This document shows, in pieces, positions 6,570-15,208 of a DNA stretch of 36,716 nt. The stretch is from Anaerolinea sp. GTDB taxonomy: Bacteria; Chloroflexota; Anaerolineae; SpSt-313. Below the pieces are notes generated by a model, which saw nothing but the letters and a program-made list of their open reading frames with translations, made no database searches and had not been told where the DNA came from. Positions within the stretch are counted from its first letter, which is position 1. Each line of letters starts with the position of its first letter. The position numbers and the translations under genes are program-made. The DNA is taken from the NCBI GenBank assembly GCA_020725765.1, contig DYEI01000271.1:1-36716 (forward strand), written 5' to 3'.

Positions 6570-7856
6570 ATGGAGAGAATCTGTGTTCTCGGCCTCGGGT
6601 ACGTTGGCCTGCCGACGGCGGCGATGCTGGCCACCCACGGCCATGAGGTGCTCGGCGTGGACGTCAGCCGGCAGGTGTTGGACAGGCTGCACAATGGCGA
6701 GGTCCACATCCACGAAGCCGGCTTGAGGAGCCTGGTGCGGGCGGCCCTCAAGAGCGGACACCTGCGGATCGCCGAGGGGCCGGAGCCGGCTGATGCTTTC
6801 ATCATCGCTGTTCCCACTCCCATCGTGCGCGAGGAACAGGCACTGGCGGAGGGCGCGCCTCAGGGGTCGCCTGTGGCCGATCTGAGCTATGTCATCTCCG
6901 CGGCAGAGGCGATCGTCCCCCACCTGCAGCCGGGCAACCTGGTCATCCTCGAGTCCACCGTCCCGCCCCGCACGACTGAGGATGTCGTGGCGCCGATCCT
7001 GCGGCGCTCAGGAGTCCGTGACCTCCTCGTGGCACACTGCCCGGAGCGGGTGCTTCCCGGGCGCATCCTGGCCGAGCTGGTGGGTAACAGCCGGGTGATC
7101 GGGGGCGTCGACCAGAGGTCGGCCGAGGCGGCAAGGGAGCTATACGCCTCGTTCGTCGAGGGGGAGATGCTGCTGACCGACGCCACGACTGCCGAACTGG
7201 TCAAGCTCATGGAGAACACCCACCGCGACGTCAACATCGCCCTCGCCAACGAGTTCGCCCTGGTCGCCGAGCGGGTGGGCGTCGACGTGTGGGAGGCGAT
7301 CGACCTTGCGAACCGGCACCCGCGGGTCAAGATGCTCCGCCCCGGCCCGGGCGTGGGAGGACACTGCATCGCCGTGGACCCCTGGTTCGTCGTCCAGGCC
7401 GCGCCCGACCTCACCCCACTGATCCAGACGGCCCGCCGCGTCAACGATGGGATGCCTGCACACGTCGTGGAGCTTGTCAGGCAGGCCGTGGCCGGGGTCG
7501 AGCGGCCGGTGATCGCCTGCCTGGGGCTGACCTACAAGGCCGATGTCGATGACGTCAGGGAGAGCCCGGCGCTCAGGGTCCTCGAGCTGCTCAAGGCCGA
7601 GGGCTTTGAGGTCCTCGCCTGTGATCCGCATGTGCGCGCCCTGCCCGAGGCCTACGGCCGGCTGCTGCCGGTCTCTGAGGCGCTGCGTCGGGCGGACTGT
7701 GCCGTCATCCTCACCGACCACGCCGAGTTCCGCGCGCTGAGCCCCGAGGACCTTCGGCTCATGCGGCGCCCCCTGGTGATCGACAGCCGATGTGCCCTCA
7801 AGGGCAGGCTGGGGACGCCGGACGCTGAGCACCGACTGTTGGGAAGCGGCCGTTGA
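6570..7856 (+). CDS. wecC: UDP-N-acetyl-hexosamine 6-dehydrogenase (WecC/WbpA type)
   Basis: A 428-residue NAD-dependent nucleotide-sugar dehydrogenase that oxidises C6 of a UDP-N-acetylhexosamine to the uronic acid in two steps. The NAD fold begins at residue 7 (LGLGYVGLPTA). The catalytic cysteine is Cys266 in GPGVGGHCIAVDPWF, a form characteristic of the ManNAc/GlcNAc dehydrogenase branch rather than of UDP-glucose dehydrogenase. The C-terminal UDP-binding segment contains LGLTYKADVDDVRESPA. Given the WlbA-B-C cassette 15 kb downstream, UDP-GlcNAc (WbpA activity) is an equally good substrate, and the two cannot be separated by eye. The symbol is given for the family. The ribosome site (GGGGATCG) is weak. 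A 157-bp spacer follows before the next gene. Confidence 0.85.
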   Translation: MERICVLGLGYVGLPTAAMLATHGHEVLGVDVSRQVLDRLHNGEVHIHEAGLRSLVRAALKSGHLRIAEGPEPADAFIIAVPTPIVREEQALAEGAPQGSPVADLSYVISAAEAIVPHLQPGNLVILESTVPPRTTEDVVAPILRRSGVRDLLVAHCPERVLPGRILAELVGNSRVIGGVDQRSAEAARELYASFVEGEMLLTDATTAELVKLMENTHRDVNIALANEFALVAERVGVDVWEAIDLANRHPRVKMLRPGPGVGGHCIAVDPWFVVQAAPDLTPLIQTARRVNDGMPAHVVELVRQAVAGVERPVIACLGLTYKADVDDVRESPALRVLELLKAEGFEVLACDPHVRALPEAYGRLLPVSEALRRADCAVILTDHAEFRALSPEDLRLMRRPLVIDSRCALKGRLGTPDAEHRLLGSGR

Positions 7857-8013
7857 GGTGTGATCGAGGGCCGGTTCTGGGGCGAAGAGGTCCCGAAGGG
7901 AGCCTGATGCGCGTGCCGGGCCCGCCGGGCTGGCTGCGGGCTCACGGCTCGCGGCCGACAGGGTTGGTCAAGGGCAAGCGGGTGCCCATCGAGCCTACCG
8001 GAGAGGAGGCGAC

Positions 8014-9420
8014 GTGCTGGATAGAGTGCGGCCCTGGATGATGTATGTGCCCCGGCCATTGGTCCTGGCCGTTCGCTACGCGTACTCCATGATCCCCCTC
8101 CGCTACCGGATGAACAGGGCCTACTTCGAGATGTCGGAGCTGCTGCAGGCCTCTCAGTGGTGGGAGGCGGGAGAGCTCGAGGCGTACCAGAATGCCGAGC
8201 TAGCCAGGCTGGTGAGGCACGCCTATGAGTACGTCCCCTACTATCGCGAGCTTTTCGATCGGTGCAACCTGAGACCCGACGAGATCAGGGACGCAGGGTC
8301 AATCCGCAGGCTACCCCTGCTGACGAGGGAGGTGATCAAGGGGCGCAGGGAGGATTTCCTGAGCAGGGCCCACCGGCGGCGTGACCTCGAGTCAGCCCGC
8401 ACCAGTGGCACCTCGGGAGCCCCGCTCCATTTCTGGCGGGAGCCGGGCAGGAGCGCGGCCATAGAGCGCGCCTTCTTCGAGCGCATGTGGGCATGGCACG
8501 GCTACCATAGGGGAGATCGGAGTATCTACATCACCGGAGTGCTGCGAGCGGGGGACCGATTCCAGTATGAGCCCTCGACCAGAACGCTGGTCCTGCAGAA
8601 CCCCGTGATCACGCCCGCGAAAGTCGCGGACTATATGGACGTCATCCGGCGCTTCCGGCCGAAGGCCATGCGTGGGTACCCGACCTTGATCTATGCGTTC
8701 GCTCGCCTGATCAACCGGTACGGTCCCGAGGCAGACTGCCCCTCTCTCGAGGTCATATTCACCAACTCGGAAAAGCTCTATGGCTACCAGCGCGACGAGA
8801 TCGTGGCCGCCTTTCGCTGCAGGGTGGTGGATAGCTATGGGCACGCCGAGCGGCTTGCTCTCATGCAGCAGTGCGAGGCCATGCAGGGCTATCATGTCAT
8901 TCAGGAGTACGGCCTGGTAGAGTTCATCGGGCGTGATGGTGAGCCTGTCAGCGAGGGGGAGGCTGAGGTCGTGGCAACCGGCTTTCACAGCAGGGCGTTT
9001 CCCATGATCCGCTATCGGACCGGAGACTGGGTGCGGCTGTCCGCCGCGCCGGGCCCTTGCCCGTGCGGGCGAAGCTACCCCCGCGTTGACGAGATCGTCG
9101 GGCGAGCGGGCGACTATGTCGTCGCGCCATCCGGCCGGCTCCTTTCGCCAACGGTGCTCGAGTTTGCCATGATGCGCAGCCCGAGCTGCCGGGACCTGCA
9201 GATCGTGCAGACCGACAGGGACGCGCTGGAGGTACTGATGGTACCCGACGAGGGCTTTGCGATGGAGGATGTGGACAGGTTCGTGGCGTTCCTGCACAGT
9301 CTCATTGGCGAGCCCATCACGGTGCGGCCTGTGCTTCTTGATGGGATCGAGCGGCCTGCGGGGGCCAAGCACAGCCTCGTCAGGTCGCTCATTGCCCGGG
9401 AGCACCTGGCACAGATGTAG
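8014..9420 (+). CDS. CapK/PaaK-like adenylate-forming enzyme
   Basis: A 468-residue member of the phenylacetate-CoA ligase / coenzyme F390 synthetase family. The AMP/phosphate loop TSGTSG is at residues 130-135. Later segments IFTNSEKLYGYQRD, EYGLVEFI and MIRYRTGDWVRLS are the expected nucleotide- and magnesium-binding motifs, and a small C-terminal domain starts after VDEIVGRAGDYV. Enzymes of this type are common in capsule loci, where the activated acid is usually unknown; transfer of an acyl or amino-acid group to the glycan is a reasonable inference. The GTG start follows GGAGAGGAGG. It heads the run of tightly packed polysaccharide genes. Confidence 0.85.
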   Translation: MLDRVRPWMMYVPRPLVLAVRYAYSMIPLRYRMNRAYFEMSELLQASQWWEAGELEAYQNAELARLVRHAYEYVPYYRELFDRCNLRPDEIRDAGSIRRLPLLTREVIKGRREDFLSRAHRRRDLESARTSGTSGAPLHFWREPGRSAAIERAFFERMWAWHGYHRGDRSIYITGVLRAGDRFQYEPSTRTLVLQNPVITPAKVADYMDVIRRFRPKAMRGYPTLIYAFARLINRYGPEADCPSLEVIFTNSEKLYGYQRDEIVAAFRCRVVDSYGHAERLALMQQCEAMQGYHVIQEYGLVEFIGRDGEPVSEGEAEVVATGFHSRAFPMIRYRTGDWVRLSAAPGPCPCGRSYPRVDEIVGRAGDYVVAPSGRLLSPTVLEFAMMRSPSCRDLQIVQTDRDALEVLMVPDEGFAMEDVDRFVAFLHSLIGEPITVRPVLLDGIERPAGAKHSLVRSLIAREHLAQM

Positions 9421-9475
9421 CAGGCCGGCCTCACCGCCGACTGGCGGCAACACGTGAGCAACGTGGGGTTTTCAG

Positions 9476-10561
9476 ATGCTACGGCTGACTGCCGTTGGGG
9501 ATATCGCCTTCGACGCGCCCCCCATGGGCAACCCCCTCGATAGCATTGCCAACATGCTGCGGGGCGGCGCGGTGGTCTTTGGTAACCTCGAGACGGTCCT
9601 GTCGGATCGTCAGGACGCTGTGCCTGCCGAAAAGCACTATGTGTTCCGGGCGCCTGCTTCCTATGCGGCCTTCCTGGCAGGTGCTGGCTTTGACGTGGTG
9701 AACCTGGCGAACAACCACATCCTTGATTTTGGCCCCGACTGCCTGCTGGGCACGGTCGCGGCGCTCGAGGCACGTGGGATTGCCCACATCGGGGCCGGCC
9801 GGACCTGTGGTGAGGCGCTGGCGCCGGCGATCCTGGAGCGGGATGGGGTGCGGATCGGCTTCCTGGGGTTCTCCTCGGCGGGGAATGTGCCTCCAGCCAC
9901 CGGCAAAGGCTCCGTGGCGGTGGCGCGCGACGATCCGCGGACCATCATCGGAAACGTCCGCCAGCTGAGCAGAGAAGTCGACATCGTCGCCGTCTCGCTG
10001 CACTGGGGGATCGAGGGGGCGCGCTGGCCGCTTCCCGAGCAGCAGGCGCTCGCGCGCAGGATCATTGACGCTGGGGCCCTTCTTGTGCTGGGGCACGGAC
10101 CCCATGTGGTGCAGGGAATCGAGAGCTACCGGGGCGGGCAGATCGTGTACTCGCTGGGGAACTGCCAGATAGCATGCAGGATGGAGGATAGCACATCGCG
10201 CGGGCTCGTAGCCTGCTTTGAGCTCAGAGGCGACGAGCTGCGCTGCGTGCCGGAGGCCATTCGGTTGGGACCCGACTATCGTCCTGCCCCGCTGACCGGG
10301 GCGGAGCGCGAGGCGTTCATGCAGGAGCTGGCGGAGCTATCTCGCCGGGTAGGGGAGGGCCTGAGATCGGGGTTTGTGATGGAGGAGATCGGCTGGACGT
10401 ATATCTCAGGAAACCTGGAAAGCTGGCGGGTACGCGTTGGGCGGTATGGCCTGCGCCACTTCCTGCAGTTCTGCAAGTGGCTCGTGAGCCCCTTTGTGCT
10501 CAGGTGCACCCTGGGAGCGGCCCGCAGGGGGCTTCGGAGGCTGGCCGGGTGGAGCCCATGA
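9476..10561 (+). CDS. CapA-family metallophosphatase-like protein
   Basis: A 361-residue protein of the PGA_cap (CapA) family, a calcineurin-like metallophosphatase fold. Metal-site motifs are visible in order: AVGDIAFD near the N-terminus, GNLETVLS, LANNHILDFG, SLHWGIEG and LGHGPHVVQGIE. CapA was defined in poly-gamma-glutamate capsule synthesis, and relatives occur widely in polysaccharide loci with unclear roles. No PgsB/PgsC-type ligase is present, so a poly-gamma-glutamate capsule is not supported. The last codons overlap the flippase gene by ATGA at 10558-10561. Confidence 0.85.
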   Translation: MLRLTAVGDIAFDAPPMGNPLDSIANMLRGGAVVFGNLETVLSDRQDAVPAEKHYVFRAPASYAAFLAGAGFDVVNLANNHILDFGPDCLLGTVAALEARGIAHIGAGRTCGEALAPAILERDGVRIGFLGFSSAGNVPPATGKGSVAVARDDPRTIIGNVRQLSREVDIVAVSLHWGIEGARWPLPEQQALARRIIDAGALLVLGHGPHVVQGIESYRGGQIVYSLGNCQIACRMEDSTSRGLVACFELRGDELRCVPEAIRLGPDYRPAPLTGAEREAFMQELAELSRRVGEGLRSGFVMEEIGWTYISGNLESWRVRVGRYGLRHFLQFCKWLVSPFVLRCTLGAARRGLRRLAGWSP

Positions 10562-11853
10562 GGCTGTTGCAGGAGAGGGCGGAGGGTGCCTTGCAGAGCC
10601 TGGCAACCGACCTCCGCCGCCTGTGGCGTGCCGGTGCAGTCCACATCGGGGTCTCGAGCTGGGTCGTCCGCCTGGCGCAGATGGCCCAGCGTGTACTCCT
10701 GGCCCGCATCCTTGGGGCCGAGGGCATCGGGCACGTGGCGGTAGTGACGTCGGTCCTCAACATTGTCCGCCTCCCGGCGGGTGTGGGGACCTTCACCGTC
10801 GTCAACAAGCTGGTGGCGGAGAGCACGGGCGATCCGGGTGCGCAGCGGCAGGTTGTTGGCACCTCTCTGTGGGTCAACAGCGGGACCACGGTGGTCGTTG
10901 GCGCCGTCGCCTGGGGCGTGCTGGCCCGCACGACCTGGATCAACAGCCCGGTCGCAACCCGGCTACTGCGCATGCTGTTGCCGCTGCTCCCACTGATGAT
11001 CTTCTCAGAGGTCCTGCACAATGCCCTCATGGGGCAGCGGCGGATGAGGGCGGCGGCGGGCGTGGACATGGCCCTGGCGGCTGCTGGGGTCGCCGTTGCC
11101 GTGCCGATGGCCTATCTCTGGGGCCTCAATGGCTGGCTCCTCAACCAGATGCTGGTGATCGTCGGCGGCTTTGCGGGGTACGCGTGGCTCCTTCGGCCGG
11201 TGCTGGGGCTGGACTGGAATCGGGGCATCGCCGTGAGGGTGGGGACGATCGGGAGCTTTGCCTTCCTGGCGCAGCTTGTCGGCACGCTGCTCCTGCAGTT
11301 CGATACGCTCTCGGTGAGCGGCATCCTGGGGGACGCGGCCGCGACCGGTGTGTACAACAGCGCTGCCCTGGTGGCGCAGCAGATGATGGCGGTGCCGGGT
11401 GCGGTGCTCACGGTCGTCTTCCCCTTTGTGGCGCAGAACCACCACGATCTGCCACGCCTGAGGCAGCGGTACTGGGAGCTTTTTCGCAAGATCGGCCTCA
11501 TGTCGGCAGGGATGAGCGCCGTTGCATGGTTCCTCTGCCCGTGGTTCTTTCCGCTGCTGGGCCACGAGTTCGCCGCATCGGTGCCCCCCTTCCGCGTGCT
11601 GCTGCTCGGCTTTCTGGCGCGCAGCCTGTACGTGCTGGACAACACCTACCTGGATGCTCTCGGGCGCACGGACCTCACTTTCGCATCAGGGTTGGTCGCG
11701 GCCGTCGTGACCGTGGCACTCAATCTGCTCTTCATCCGGCGCTGGGGCTTGATGGGGGCTGCCTGGGCTACAGCGGTGGCCATGGTCATCAGCCTGGTCG
11801 TCCGGCAGCTTGCGCTTCACCATTTCATCTTTGCCCGGCGGGAGGTGCGGTGA
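10558..11853 (+). CDS. wzx: Wzx-type polysaccharide flippase (MOP/PST family)
   Basis: A 431-residue membrane protein with about twelve to fourteen hydrophobic helices and the N-terminal amphipathic layout of oligosaccharide flippases (SSWVVRLAQMAQRVLLARILGAEGIGHVAVVTSV). It would move lipid-linked repeat units across the cytoplasmic membrane for polymerisation outside. The start at 10558 is chosen for GGTGGAG and the 4-bp overlap with the preceding stop; longer frames begin inside capA-like sequence. A C-terminal GAAWATAVAMVISLVVRQ segment ends the last helix. Confidence 0.88.
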   Translation: MRLLQERAEGALQSLATDLRRLWRAGAVHIGVSSWVVRLAQMAQRVLLARILGAEGIGHVAVVTSVLNIVRLPAGVGTFTVVNKLVAESTGDPGAQRQVVGTSLWVNSGTTVVVGAVAWGVLARTTWINSPVATRLLRMLLPLLPLMIFSEVLHNALMGQRRMRAAAGVDMALAAAGVAVAVPMAYLWGLNGWLLNQMLVIVGGFAGYAWLLRPVLGLDWNRGIAVRVGTIGSFAFLAQLVGTLLLQFDTLSVSGILGDAAATGVYNSAALVAQQMMAVPGAVLTVVFPFVAQNHHDLPRLRQRYWELFRKIGLMSAGMSAVAWFLCPWFFPLLGHEFAASVPPFRVLLLGFLARSLYVLDNTYLDALGRTDLTFASGLVAAVVTVALNLLFIRRWGLMGAAWATAVAMVISLVVRQLALHHFIFARREVR

Positions 11854-11890
11854 TGCGAAAGCCCTTCCCGGCCGATGGGTTGGGGCCGCC

Positions 11891-13969
11891 ATGGGGCTGA
11901 CGCGCGGCGTGGCGAGCAGAGCCAAGGCCATCCTGGCCGAGCCCCTGCGGGCCACGGCCTCGGCGCTCGCGTACGCGGTGTGGGCGGTGGGTCGCGGTGT
12001 GGCAACTGGGCTGGCGCGTGAGCTGCCGCACGGGGCCATGGAAGGGCACTTAGCGCTCGACAGGGCCGAGAGGGAGCAGGTCGTGGCAGCCCTGCGGCTG
12101 CTGGCGCCTGACATCCCGGCTCAGGTCGTGGCCGAGGCGCAGCGGATATGTCGGCACGAGGTCGACCTCCTCGGGTCAGGTCCAGTCGCGCTCGGCGCAC
12201 ACATCGACTGGCACCGGGATTTCAAGAGCGGACATCGCTGGCCCCAACGCAGGCTCTTCAGGTGGATACGGCCTGCGCCCTACCCGGGCGGGTACGACAT
12301 CAAGGTGCCCTGGGAGCTGAGCCGCTGTCAGCATCTGGTGCGCCTTGGTCAGGCCTGGTGGCTCACCGGGGACGAGGCCTACGCCCGCGAGTTCGTGGCG
12401 CAGGTGGAGGGATGGATGGCCGCCAATCCCCGACCATGGGGCGTCAACTGGGCCTGCGCCATGGAGTCTGCCATCCGGGCCGTCAACTGGCTGTGGGCGT
12501 TTCACCTGCTCAGGGGCGCGCGGGCTGTGAGTGGCCCCTTCACTCGCACGCTCTGCGCCAGCCTGCTTGAGCACGGGCGCCACATCTTGCAGAACCTGGA
12601 GAAGCAGGGTCGATTCTCCAACAACCACTATCTGGCCGATCTGATCGGCCTCCTGCATCTGGGGATGCTGTGTCCGTGGGCCGACGAGGCGGCTTCGTGG
12701 CGCGGCTTTGCCCTGCGCGAGCTGTGGGCGGCCATCGAGCGGCAGGTGTGGCCCGATGGGGTGTACTTTGAGGCCTCTACCGCGTATCACCGGCTCGCGA
12801 CCGAGATGGCCCTGTCGGCCGTTGCGCTCTGCCTGCGCCATGGGGTGGCCGTGCCCGACCCGGTGATAGGCAGGCTGGAGAGGATGCTCGAGTTCATCCT
12901 GTGGTGCACCAGGCCGGATGGGACAGTTCCGGCCTTTGGCGACGCGGACAACGGGCGGCTCCTGCGGCTCGCCGTGTGGCCGGATGCTGAACGGGAATGG
13001 ACGGATTACCGCCACCTGCTGGCCATCGGGGCGGTTGTGTTGGGTCGGGACGATCTGGCGCGGGCCGCCGGAGACCAGTGGCAGGAGGCCCTGTGGCTGC
13101 TCGGAACGCGGGCAACCCACGTCGCCAGGGCGCACCCGGTGCATTCAGCGGGGCTGAGCCTGCCCTCACGAGCCTTCCGGGATGGCGGCTTCTACATCCT
13201 GCGCAGTCGGGACCTCCACATGACTGTGCATGCGGGGCCCAACGGCCAGAACGGGTACGGAGGGCACGCGCACAACGACACGCTGAGCTTTGAACTCTTT
13301 GCTGGCGGGCGATCGTGGATCGTGGATCCCGGCACCTATGTCTACACGGCGGACTATTATGCGCGCGACCGCTTCCGCGGGACGGCCAGCCATAACGTCG
13401 TGCAGGTCGACGGGCAGGAGATCAATCGCTTCCGGCCGGGACCCTTTGGGCTCTGTGAAGACGCAATGCCCCGGGTGTATGACTGGAGAAGCACTGTGGG
13501 ATACGACCTGCTGGATGCCGGTCACACGGGGTACGCGCGTCTCAGGGAGCCGGTCCTGTGTCGGCGGCAGGTGTACCTGGACAAGGAACGGGGCCTCTGG
13601 GCGATCCGGGACGTCCTGACCGGCCGGGGCTCGCACCGGCTGACTCTGCGCCTGCACCTTGCTCCGGTGAGGACCAGCGCTGAGGCTGCCCGGCTTCCGG
13701 CGGGTGTGCGGCTTGAGGACGGTCACGGGGCGCTGGACGTCTTCTTCCTCGCTCCGGAAGGGGCAGGACTGGCGCTGGAGGAGGGAGAGATCTCGCCCTC
13801 CTATGGGGTGAGGCGGCGTGCACCGGTTGTCAGCGTATCGGTCTCGGCGACGCTGCCGGTCGAGTTCCTGATGGTTCTGGTGCCGTTGCGGGCCGGGGAG
13901 GCGAGGACATCACGGGACGCGGCGCAAGCCGTGGTCGCCACCGCTCGGTGGCCTGAGGTGAAGGATTGA
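11891..13969 (+). CDS. Heparinase II/III-like polysaccharide lyase
   Basis: A 692-residue protein with an alpha-helical toroid N-terminal region (about 75-380, including SNNHYLADLIGLLHLG and YFEASTAYHRLATEMAL) and a beta-sandwich Hepar_II_III region (about 420-660). The sandwich carries GGHAHNDTLSFEL with His459 and His461, then VDPGTYVYT and TASHNVVQVDG. Family members cleave uronic acid-containing polysaccharides by beta-elimination. No clear signal peptide is seen; the basic N-terminus with a modest hydrophobic stretch (LAYAVWAVGRGVATGLA) is ambiguous. The ATG at 11891 is the only ATG near the end of wzx, but its ribosome site is weak, so an upstream TTG cannot be excluded. In a Wzx/Wzy locus it probably trims or releases the polymer. 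Confidence 0.85.
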   Translation: MGLTRGVASRAKAILAEPLRATASALAYAVWAVGRGVATGLARELPHGAMEGHLALDRAEREQVVAALRLLAPDIPAQVVAEAQRICRHEVDLLGSGPVALGAHIDWHRDFKSGHRWPQRRLFRWIRPAPYPGGYDIKVPWELSRCQHLVRLGQAWWLTGDEAYAREFVAQVEGWMAANPRPWGVNWACAMESAIRAVNWLWAFHLLRGARAVSGPFTRTLCASLLEHGRHILQNLEKQGRFSNNHYLADLIGLLHLGMLCPWADEAASWRGFALRELWAAIERQVWPDGVYFEASTAYHRLATEMALSAVALCLRHGVAVPDPVIGRLERMLEFILWCTRPDGTVPAFGDADNGRLLRLAVWPDAEREWTDYRHLLAIGAVVLGRDDLARAAGDQWQEALWLLGTRATHVARAHPVHSAGLSLPSRAFRDGGFYILRSRDLHMTVHAGPNGQNGYGGHAHNDTLSFELFAGGRSWIVDPGTYVYTADYYARDRFRGTASHNVVQVDGQEINRFRPGPFGLCEDAMPRVYDWRSTVGYDLLDAGHTGYARLREPVLCRRQVYLDKERGLWAIRDVLTGRGSHRLTLRLHLAPVRTSAEAARLPAGVRLEDGHGALDVFFLAPEGAGLALEEGEISPSYGVRRRAPVVSVSVSATLPVEFLMVLVPLRAGEARTSRDAAQAVVATARWPEVKD

Positions 13970-14022
13970 CCGCGCCGGCAGGTCGGGGAAGCGGTGCGCC
14001 GCACACGCTCGATGAGGTGCAA

Positions 14023-15201
14023 ATGACCGCGAATCGGGATATCGTGTGCATCTCGACCCAGGCGTGGAGCTACCTCTGGACGCGCAAGCAACGCTTTATG
14101 GACCGCTTTGCGCATGCGGGCTATCGCGTCCTGTACGTAGAGCCGATCGAGCCCTTGTTGTGGCAGCTGAAAGGGCCGGGGTACAATCAGAGCCTTGGCC
14201 TCAGGGCGCGGCTCCGCGAGGTCAGGCCCAACCTGCACGTGCTATCCCTCCCCGTGATGCTGCCCTTCTCGCACCGCTTCAGTCTTCTCAACTGGCTCAA
14301 TCAGTGGTGGGCCGTCGCGATCATCAGGCGGCACATGGAGACCCTTGGTATGCGCGCGCCCATAGTCTGGACGTACACGCCCCTGGTCGGCAGCCGGATA
14401 TCCTCCCTCGGCGGTTGTCGGCTCGTGTACGACTGTGTCGATGCTCAAGGCCAGTATCCCGGCATGGGCAGGTATGTGGACGGCATGGAGGAAGACCTCC
14501 TGCGCAGGGCCGATGTGGTATTCGTAACCAGCGAGGCCCTGCTGGAGCGGGCAGGGCGTCTCGCGGCACGGGTGCACCTCGTGCCCAACGGGGTCGATGC
14601 GGAGCACCTGCGGCGGGCTACCCTTCCCGAGACCGAAGTGCCCGACGATGTGGCAGGGCTTTCCCGTCCGGTCATCGGCTTTGTTGGGGCGCTGGCCGAA
14701 TGGATCGACTTCGAGGCGATCCGCGCGCTGGCGGAGCGGCGCCCCTCATGGTCGATAGTGCTGATCGGGCCCGCAAAGCGTGCTGGGGAGGTCCACACCC
14801 TGGAGCGCTTTGGAAACGTGCGGCTCTTGGGCATGCGGCCCAAGGAGAGCCTGCCGGGCTACCTCAAAGCGTTCGACGCCTGCATCAGCCCCTTCCGGCC
14901 GGGCGAGCTGGCGACTGCTGCCGATCCCCTGAAGGTGTACGAGTACCTCGCGGCGGGCAGGCCGGTGGTGCTCTCGGGACTGCCGGCGATGGAGCGGCTG
15001 GCGGGTCTGGTCTATGTGGCTCGTGGCCCGGAGGACTATGTGTCGCAGGTGGAGAGGGCTCTCGAGGAGAACACGGAGGCAAGAGTGCAGCAGCGGCTCG
15101 CCTTCGCCGAGACCCGCTCGTGGGACAGGCTCTTTGCCGAGGTCCTTGCTGTGACTGAGGAGCTGGGCCGGGAGGATGCATGGCCCGGGAGGGAGGTGTA
15201 G
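14023..15201 (+). CDS. Glycosyltransferase, TuaH-like GT1/GT4 fold
   Basis: A 392-residue GT-B glycosyltransferase. The N-terminal half has the acceptor-side pattern of TuaH-like teichuronic-acid transferases (RFMDRFAHAGYRVLYVEPIEP, CRLVYDCVDAQGQYPG, ADVVFVTSEALLERAG, HLVPNGVDAEHL). The C-terminal donor domain has VIGFVGALAEWIDF and the glycan-donor loop region CISPFRPGELATAADPLKVYEYLAAGRPVV. The start at 14023 has GAGGTG just upstream; the open frame from 13966 lacks a better site. TuaH homologues add sugars to uronate-containing wall polymers, which fits the rest of the locus, but the donor sugar is unknown. Confidence 0.85.
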   Translation: MTANRDIVCISTQAWSYLWTRKQRFMDRFAHAGYRVLYVEPIEPLLWQLKGPGYNQSLGLRARLREVRPNLHVLSLPVMLPFSHRFSLLNWLNQWWAVAIIRRHMETLGMRAPIVWTYTPLVGSRISSLGGCRLVYDCVDAQGQYPGMGRYVDGMEEDLLRRADVVFVTSEALLERAGRLAARVHLVPNGVDAEHLRRATLPETEVPDDVAGLSRPVIGFVGALAEWIDFEAIRALAERRPSWSIVLIGPAKRAGEVHTLERFGNVRLLGMRPKESLPGYLKAFDACISPFRPGELATAADPLKVYEYLAAGRPVVLSGLPAMERLAGLVYVARGPEDYVSQVERALEENTEARVQQRLAFAETRSWDRLFAEVLAVTEELGREDAWPGREV

Positions 15202-15208
15202 GTCGGGC

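Noticed and set aside
7853-8041. 62-codon frame between the dehydrogenase and CapK-like genes
   Set aside because: It runs into the start of the CapK-like gene, has random-looking composition and no ribosome site.
10494-11900. 468-codon open frame overlapping the flippase gene
   Set aside because: It is in a different frame from the hydrophobic flippase, its translation is Gly/Pro/Arg-rich, and it has no domain. A shadow frame of high GC content.
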